A stretch of 64,000 bases of DNA from Hyphomicrobiales bacterium (GTDB lineage: Bacteria; Pseudomonadota; Alphaproteobacteria; Rhizobiales; Rhizobiaceae). The stretch spans positions 395,860-459,859 of the forward strand of contig UBJR01000007.1 in NCBI GenBank assembly GCA_900465675.1, written 5' to 3'. The position numbers and the translations under genes are program-made. The notes under the pieces are model-generated. The model searched no databases and was not told the origin of the DNA. It saw only the letters and a list, made by a program, of their open reading frames with translations. How positions within the stretch are numbered: the first letter of the stretch is position 1; each line of letters starts with the position of its first letter. Of this stretch, positions 60,301 to 64,000 are shown piece by piece.

Positions 60301-60606
60301 GTGGCAACCGCGACGCTCGAGAACGACGCTGTTTCCGACCATCACGATGAACGCCGGCGCCAACTTATCGTCCGGTTCGGCACTTCCGCCAAACGACTTT
60401 TTCTTGAAAATTACACTCATGCCTTGGCTGGATCGTCGAACCTGCCAAGTGATCCCCAGACGGTACAAGAACTCCTCGACATCTTTCTCTTGGAGAAGGC
60501 CGCTTACGAAATCGCCTACGAGGCCCGCAACCGGCCGAAGTGGCTTCCGATACCTCTGTTTGGTTTCGGCGAAATCGTGTCGCGGCTCCAAGGAGAGCCT
60601 GCATGA
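57310..60606 (+). CDS. treS: Trehalose synthase-maltokinase fusion
   Basis: A 1098-residue bifunctional protein. Residues about 15-560 are TreS (GH13), which isomerises trehalose and maltose: Asp215 in GIDGFRLDAIPYL, Glu257 in LLAEANQWP and Asp323 in LRNHDELT. Residues about 590-1090 are a maltokinase (Pep2/Mak) with RRRWFGAKDQP at the start and the kinase site AHGDFHLGQILV plus VIIDFEGEPAR; it makes maltose-1-phosphate for GlgE. The fusion is common in proteobacteria. It starts right after glgE and overlaps glgB by ATGA. Confidence 0.95.
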   Translation: MDAVSTSENRTETADSTLWYKDAIIYQLHIKSFYDANGDGIGDFEGLFEKLDHIAALGANAIWLLPFFPSPRRDDGYDIADYGSVSPDYGTIDDFRKFVAAAHDRNIRVIMELVINHTSDQHPWFQRARQSAPGSPERDFYVWSDNDRKFPETRIIFIDTEKSNWTWDQTAGAYYWHRFYSHQPDLNFDNPLVMKELLSVMRFWLETGIDGFRLDAIPYLVEREGTNNENLPETHAILKRIRAALDETHPGVMLLAEANQWPEDTREYFGDGDECHMAFHFPLMPRMYMAIAKEDRFPITDIMRQTPDIPDTCQWAIFLRNHDELTLEMVTDAERDYLWDTYASDKRARINLGIRRRLAPLMERDRRRIELMNALLLSMRGTPVLYYGDEIGMGDNIYLGDRDGVRTPMQWSPDRNGGFSKANPARLVLPPVSDAQYGYEALNVESQTSDAHSLLNWTRRMLALRSRHPAFGRGSLRFLTPENRRILAYIREHDDEVILCVANLSRVPQAVELDLSAYEGRVPVELTGMSPFPPIGQLTYLLTLPPYGFFWFQLNAQSDGPAWRTAPPEQLPDFHTVVIRRSLTELFDETPHQAVLAGDILPAYLARRRWFGAKDQPLQSARLISASSIPFAHGVVLGEVEAVLPDHVESYQLPLAIEWDDTTPNILGQQLALARIRQGRRVGFLTDGFTVEPMARGIIEGLKNRSKITGRSGTIEYIGTDFLDRLDINDEMEIRWLSAEQSNSSLIVGDVAMIKLIRHVFEGIHPEVEMTRHLTLQGYEHTAPLLGEVARTDGEGRRSTLIVVQGAIRNQGDAWNWMLANLRRVADEVATTEAELDAADDQLRPLLSFVAMIGQRLGELHVLLAKPTEDPSFAPRRAGLADVDTIKRSVTGEIAYAFSKLQEIADTIEGPLEDAVRSLLAERDQILDLAARRSEKSATTLLTRAHGDFHLGQILVTEGDAVIIDFEGEPARNLAERRAKTSPLRDAAGLLRSLDYLVATATLENDAVSDHHDERRRQLIVRFGTSAKRLFLENYTHALAGSSNLPSDPQTVQELLDIFLLEKAAYEIAYEARNRPKWLPIPLFGFGEIVSRLQGEPA

Positions 60607-62810
60607 CACAGCAAGCAGTAGCGATGACATCGGATCTTGATCCCGATGAACTGGTTGCGATCGTCGAGGGCCGGCACGGGGACCCTTTCGGCGTTCTCGG
60701 TCCGCATAAAACAGCCGACGGCGAGACGAAGGTCCGCACGTTTTTTCCAGGGTCGCTCGGCGTCGAGTTGCTTGACAGCCTCAGCGGCACGGTTCTCGCG
60801 GTATCGGCGCGAGTGCACCCGGCTGGAGTCTTCGAAGCTTCGGTCGAAAGCGGCGCAAAGTACCGGCTGAAAATCCTCTGGCCAGGTGGCGCGCAGGAAA
60901 CCGACGATCCCTATCGGTTTGCTCCGCTGCTCGGCGAACTCGACCTTCATCTGATTTCCCAGGGAACGCACTATCAACTTGCATCGGCGCTCGGCGCGAA
61001 TCCGATTTGGGTCGAAGACGTTGAGGGTGTCCGTTTTGCCGTCTGGGCGCCGAATGCCCGTCGGGTGTCGGTTGTTGGTGACTTCAACACCTGGGACGGT
61101 CGACGACATCCTATGCGCCTGAGGCGCGAGGCTGGCGTGTGGGAGATCTTTATTCCGGATCTGACGGTTGGAGAGCGCTACAAGTTCGAGATTTTGGATG
61201 GTCAGGGGAGCGTGCTCGCGCAGAAGGCCGATCCAGTCGCACGAGCTGCTGAAGCCGCGCCGTCTACGGCTTCCGTCGTTGCGTCCCCTGAACCCGTCAG
61301 GTGGCGCGACGCTCGGTGGATGGAGAAACGCGCAAGCACAAACGTTTTGGATCGTGCGATATCGATTTACGAGGTCCATGCTGGATCGTGGCTACGGGAA
61401 ATGACCGACGGGGGCAGGTCACTCGACTGGTTCGAGCTCTCGCAGCGGCTGATACCGTACGTCAAAGAAATGGGGTTCACCCATGTCGAGCTCTTGCCGA
61501 TCATGGAATATCCGTTCGGCGGTTCATGGGGATATCAGCCTTTAGGGCTGTTTGCGCCGACAGGACGGTATGGCACGCCAGAGGACTTCGGATATTTCGT
61601 AGACCGCTGCCACGATAGTGATATCGGCGTCATTCTGGACTGGGTTCCAGCTCACTTCCCCAGTGACGTCTGGGGCCTCGCTCGGTTCGACGGAACGGCT
61701 TTGTACGAGCACGAGGACCCGCGAGAAGGGTATCACCGCGACTGGAATACACTGATCTACAACTTGGGCCGGGCCGAGGTGAAAGGCTTCCTGATCGCCA
61801 GCGCTTTGGAGTGGTTGGACAGGTATCATGTTGACGGACTTCGTGTCGACGCCGTGGCCTCGATGCTTTACCGAGACTATAGCCGGCCAGAAGGGGAATG
61901 GATACCCAACCGGTATGGGGGCCGCGAGAACCTGGAAGCCATCGAATTTTTCAAGCATCTTAATAGCGTCGTGCATGAACGCCACCCGAACGTCTTGATG
62001 ATCGCCGAAGAATCAACGGCGTTCCCAAAGGTGACGGCGTCGCCCGAAGATGGCGGCCTAGGCTTTGATATGAAGTGGAACATGGGCTGGATGCATGACA
62101 CCCTCAACTACATGTCGGATGATCCCGTCTATCGCAAATACCATCACAGCTCTATGACATTCGGGATGATCTACGCCTACACGGAAAGGTTTGTCTTACC
62201 GTTTTCCCATGACGAGGTGGTGCACGGTAAGGGTTCCTTGCTGACGAAGATGCCGGGCGACGACTGGCAGAAGCTTGCAAACCTAAGAGCGCTTTACGGT
62301 TTCATGTGGGGCCATCCAGGCAAAAAGCTTTTGTTCATGGGGTGCGACATCGGACAGCGGAGCGAGTGGAACCACGACACTTCAGTCGAGTGGGATCTGC
62401 TCGACGAGCCTCGCCATGGCGGGCTCCAGCGATTGGTCAGGGATTTGAACCGAGTGTACTCTTATTTTCCACCCCTACAATACGGAGACCTGAATTCGGA
62501 TGGATTCGAGTGGGCTGTCGCTGACGATGCTGAACATTCTGTACTGGCGATGATCCGGTACGACGAAAAGCAAAAGGCCGTCTGCCTCATCGTATCAAAC
62601 TTTACCCCGGTACCACGGCACCGTTACCGGATAGGCGTGCCGTTGGACGGCCTTTGGCGCCGAATCCTCAGCACCGATGATACAGTATATGGTGGCTCCG
62701 GCATGGCAACTTCAGACGCTCAGTCCCAAACCAATGCCGCGCATGGTCGATCGTTTTCTATAGAGGCGGACTTGCCGCCCTTATCCACGGTTATGTTCAT
62801 CAGAGAGTAA
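60603..62810 (+). CDS. glgB: 1,4-alpha-glucan branching enzyme
   Basis: A 735-residue GH13 enzyme that introduces alpha-1,6 branches. An N-terminal extension (about 10-115) and a CBM48 (about 140-225: RFAVWAPNARRVSVVGDFN) precede the barrel, with EVHAGSW, Asp416 in DGLRVDAVASMLYRDYSR, Glu469 in MIAEESTAFP and LPFSHDEVVHGK. The length equals that of the classical two-module GlgB. It completes the GlgE pathway operon (glgE-treS/mak-glgB). The start overlaps the treS stop as ATGA. Confidence 0.95.
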   Translation: MTQQAVAMTSDLDPDELVAIVEGRHGDPFGVLGPHKTADGETKVRTFFPGSLGVELLDSLSGTVLAVSARVHPAGVFEASVESGAKYRLKILWPGGAQETDDPYRFAPLLGELDLHLISQGTHYQLASALGANPIWVEDVEGVRFAVWAPNARRVSVVGDFNTWDGRRHPMRLRREAGVWEIFIPDLTVGERYKFEILDGQGSVLAQKADPVARAAEAAPSTASVVASPEPVRWRDARWMEKRASTNVLDRAISIYEVHAGSWLREMTDGGRSLDWFELSQRLIPYVKEMGFTHVELLPIMEYPFGGSWGYQPLGLFAPTGRYGTPEDFGYFVDRCHDSDIGVILDWVPAHFPSDVWGLARFDGTALYEHEDPREGYHRDWNTLIYNLGRAEVKGFLIASALEWLDRYHVDGLRVDAVASMLYRDYSRPEGEWIPNRYGGRENLEAIEFFKHLNSVVHERHPNVLMIAEESTAFPKVTASPEDGGLGFDMKWNMGWMHDTLNYMSDDPVYRKYHHSSMTFGMIYAYTERFVLPFSHDEVVHGKGSLLTKMPGDDWQKLANLRALYGFMWGHPGKKLLFMGCDIGQRSEWNHDTSVEWDLLDEPRHGGLQRLVRDLNRVYSYFPPLQYGDLNSDGFEWAVADDAEHSVLAMIRYDEKQKAVCLIVSNFTPVPRHRYRIGVPLDGLWRRILSTDDTVYGGSGMATSDAQSQTNAAHGRSFSIEADLPPLSTVMFIRE

Positions 62811-62893
62811 GGCGGCAGACGCATACGTCGTCGAGACGTCTTACGGGGATGATGTTCACCGGATGAAGCAGTGCTAAGTGGCCGGCTTGGCTG

Positions 62894-63193
62894 TTATTGC
62901 TGGTTGTCCTCACTCATCGTCTGGCTCGATAGACGATCGATGGCACCTCGGTTCATGTGTCGCAGCACGCCGGAAAGCGAGTCACGTTCCTTATCAGACA
63001 TCAGCTCATCGACGGTTGTCATTGCCTCTGACAGAAGAGTTTCGCGGTCCCGCAGACCCTTATTGAAGAGTCTGGCGACTGCTACCGTCAGCGCTCCGAC
63101 GGAGGTCGGGTCACCCGTTATTCCTTTGGCCCGTGCGATCTCCCTGACAATACTCGCGCACAGACGCGCGTCTTCTTTCGATGGCAAGCTCAT
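62894..63193 (-). CDS. Hypothetical protein
   Basis: A 99-residue helical protein with a family I do not recognise. It has a central helix bundle (CASIVREIARAKGI, VAVARLFNKGL, ETLLSEAMTTVDELM) and no membrane segment. ATG 63193 has GGAG five bases upstream. It lies directly behind groEL on the same strand but after a strong hairpin, so it may be expressed at a lower level from the groEL transcript. Confidence 0.6.
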   Translation of the reverse strand: MSLPSKEDARLCASIVREIARAKGITGDPTSVGALTVAVARLFNKGLRDRETLLSEAMTTVDELMSDKERDSLSGVLRHMNRGAIDRLSSQTMSEDNQQ

Positions 63194-63208
63194 AACCACT
63201 CCGCGATT

Positions 63209-63235
63209 GGCTCGCCCCAGCGAGTGGGGCGAGCC
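63209..63235 (-). terminator. Hairpin after groEL
   Basis: GGCTCGCCCC, a seven-base loop and GGGGCGAGCC form a perfect 10-bp stem 13 bases after the groEL stop. There is no T tract, so partial read-through into 62894-63193 is possible. Confidence 0.6.
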
Positions 63236-63247
63236 TGGCCCGATTGT

Positions 63248-64000
63248 TTAGAAATCCATGCCTGCCCCAGCCGGGATCGCCGGCGCGGCATCCTTCTTGG
63301 GCTTCTCGGCGATCATCGCCTCGGTCGTCACCAGAAGGCCGGCGACCGAGGCCGCATCCTGGAGTGCGGTCCGCACGACCTTGGCCGGATCGATGACGCC
63401 CTGTGTATAAAGATCGCCGTATTCGCCGGTCTGAGCGTTCCAGCCGAAGGAGAAGTCGGTCTTTTCACGCAGCTTGCCGACGATGACGGAGCCTTCGGCA
63501 CCAGCGTTTTCGGCGATCTGGCGAACGGGGGCCTCGATCGCCCTGCGGACGATCTCGATACCAACCTTCTGGTCTTGGTTGGCGGTTGCAAGATCGTCGA
63601 GTGCCTTTACAGCCCGCAACAACGCAACACCACCGCCCGGCAGGATGCCTTCCTCGACGGCGGCACGCGTTGCATGAAGCGCGTCGTCGACGCGATCCTT
63701 CTTCTCCTTGACCTCGACTTCCGTGGAGCCACCGACACGGATCACCGCAACGCCGCCTGCCAGCTTGGCCAAACGTTCCTGCAGCTTCTCGCGATCGTAG
63801 TCGGACGTGGTCTCTTCGATCTGCGCCCGGATCTGGGCGACGCGGCCGTCGATCTCGGACTTGGAGCCAACGCCGTCGATTATGGTGGTGTTTTCTTTCT
63901 CGATCGCCACCTTCTTGGCTCGACCGAGCATGTTGAGCGTTACGTTCTCAAGCTTGATGCCGAGATCTTCGGAGATGACAGTGCCGCCGGTCAGGATGGC
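63248..64000 (-). CDS. groEL: Chaperonin GroEL (3' part, gene runs off the window)
   Basis: The last 250 codons of the 60-kDa chaperonin. The frame is open to the window edge, where it reads [19 protein letters not shown]. Further marks are [33 protein letters not shown] (read in parts), [15 protein letters not shown] and [34 protein letters not shown] (in parts). The C-terminus is [10 protein letters not shown], without the long GGM tail of enterobacterial GroEL. Rhizobia carry several groEL copies; the position beside stress genes suggests an accessory copy. Confidence 0.97.
   Translation of the reverse strand, partial: AILTGGTVISEDLGIKLENVTLNMLGRAKKVAIEKENTTIIDGVGSKSEIDGRVAQIRAQIEETTSDYDREKLQERLAKLAGGVAVIRVGGSTEVEVKEKKDRVDDALHATRAAVEEGILPGGGVALLRAVKALDDLATANQDQKVGIEIVRRAIEAPVRQIAENAGAEGSVIVGKLREKTDFSFGWNAQTGEYGDLYTQGVIDPAKVVRTALQDAASVAGLLVTTEAMIAEKPKKDAAPAIPAGAGMDF

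Overview
The window looks like an accessory replicon (large plasmid or chromid) or genomic island of a Rhizobiales alphaproteobacterium of the Rhizobium/Agrobacterium/Mesorhizobium kind. The evidence is the family content: three HWE-type histidine kinases, a DUF768 protein, an Agp2-like bathy-type phytochrome, an ECF11 sigma factor with ChrR, many small general-stress proteins, and promoter-like GGAAC-N16-yGTT sequences of the EcfG type. No replication, rRNA or tRNA genes were seen. About a dozen decayed genes lie between intact ones, so this is DNA that gains and loses genes often.

Layout. 1-1.9 kb: three unknown genes on the minus strand. 1.9-3.3 kb: an MFS carrier. 3.3-5.4 kb: gene-poor DNA with small ORFs. 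5.5-7.0 kb: a divergent pair made of a coiled-coil/winged-helix protein and a TnsA-like PD-(D/E)XK nuclease. 7.0-8.7 kb: a TetR regulator divergent from an SDR oxidoreductase, with a repeated operator candidate between them. 8.9-10 kb: two decayed genes. 10.0-10.6 kb: folE. 11.1-20.6 kb: a singlet-oxygen/photo-oxidative stress block, with a minus-strand operon (DUF1295, a cyclopropane-synthase-like methyltransferase, a membrane protein, a lipocalin) facing a plus-strand run (FAD oxidoreductase, cyclopropane synthase, DUF2147, DUF2177, ECF sigma, ChrR, fasciclin). 20.7-30.2 kb: a mixed region with a decayed mdcH, an FAD oxidoreductase, a broken ActR-like regulator, a lone trpB, a response regulator with an HWE kinase, and small stress proteins. 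30.3-34.8 kb: SDR-treZ-malQ. 34.9-41.1 kb: small genes, a FecR/Gly-rich secreted protein, a hybrid kinase and pseudogenes. 41.3-43.9 kb: the phytochrome kinase. 44.9-51.7 kb: a dense block of general-stress genes. 51.8-53.8 kb: an HWE kinase and its response regulator. 54.1-62.8 kb: glgE, treS-maltokinase fusion, glgB. 62.9-64 kb: an unknown protein and the 3' part of groEL.

How the parts fit. Two stress circuits stand out. The ECF11/ChrR pair probably controls membrane-lipid cyclopropanation and related genes through promoters of the form TGAwCC-N17-TAG. A second set of genes (small secreted and cytoplasmic proteins, SDRs, PfpI/DJ-1, and apparently the treZ-malQ and glgE operons) carries EcfG-like promoters, although ecfG, nepR and phyR are not in the window. 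The carbohydrate genes describe trehalose/alpha-glucan interconversion. TreS-maltokinase turns trehalose into maltose and then maltose-1-phosphate, GlgE polymerises it, GlgB branches it, and TreZ with MalQ would act on the glucan side. The TreY partner of TreZ is missing here.

All calls come from reading the sequence and translations by eye. Family names are recognition from memory, without a database search.
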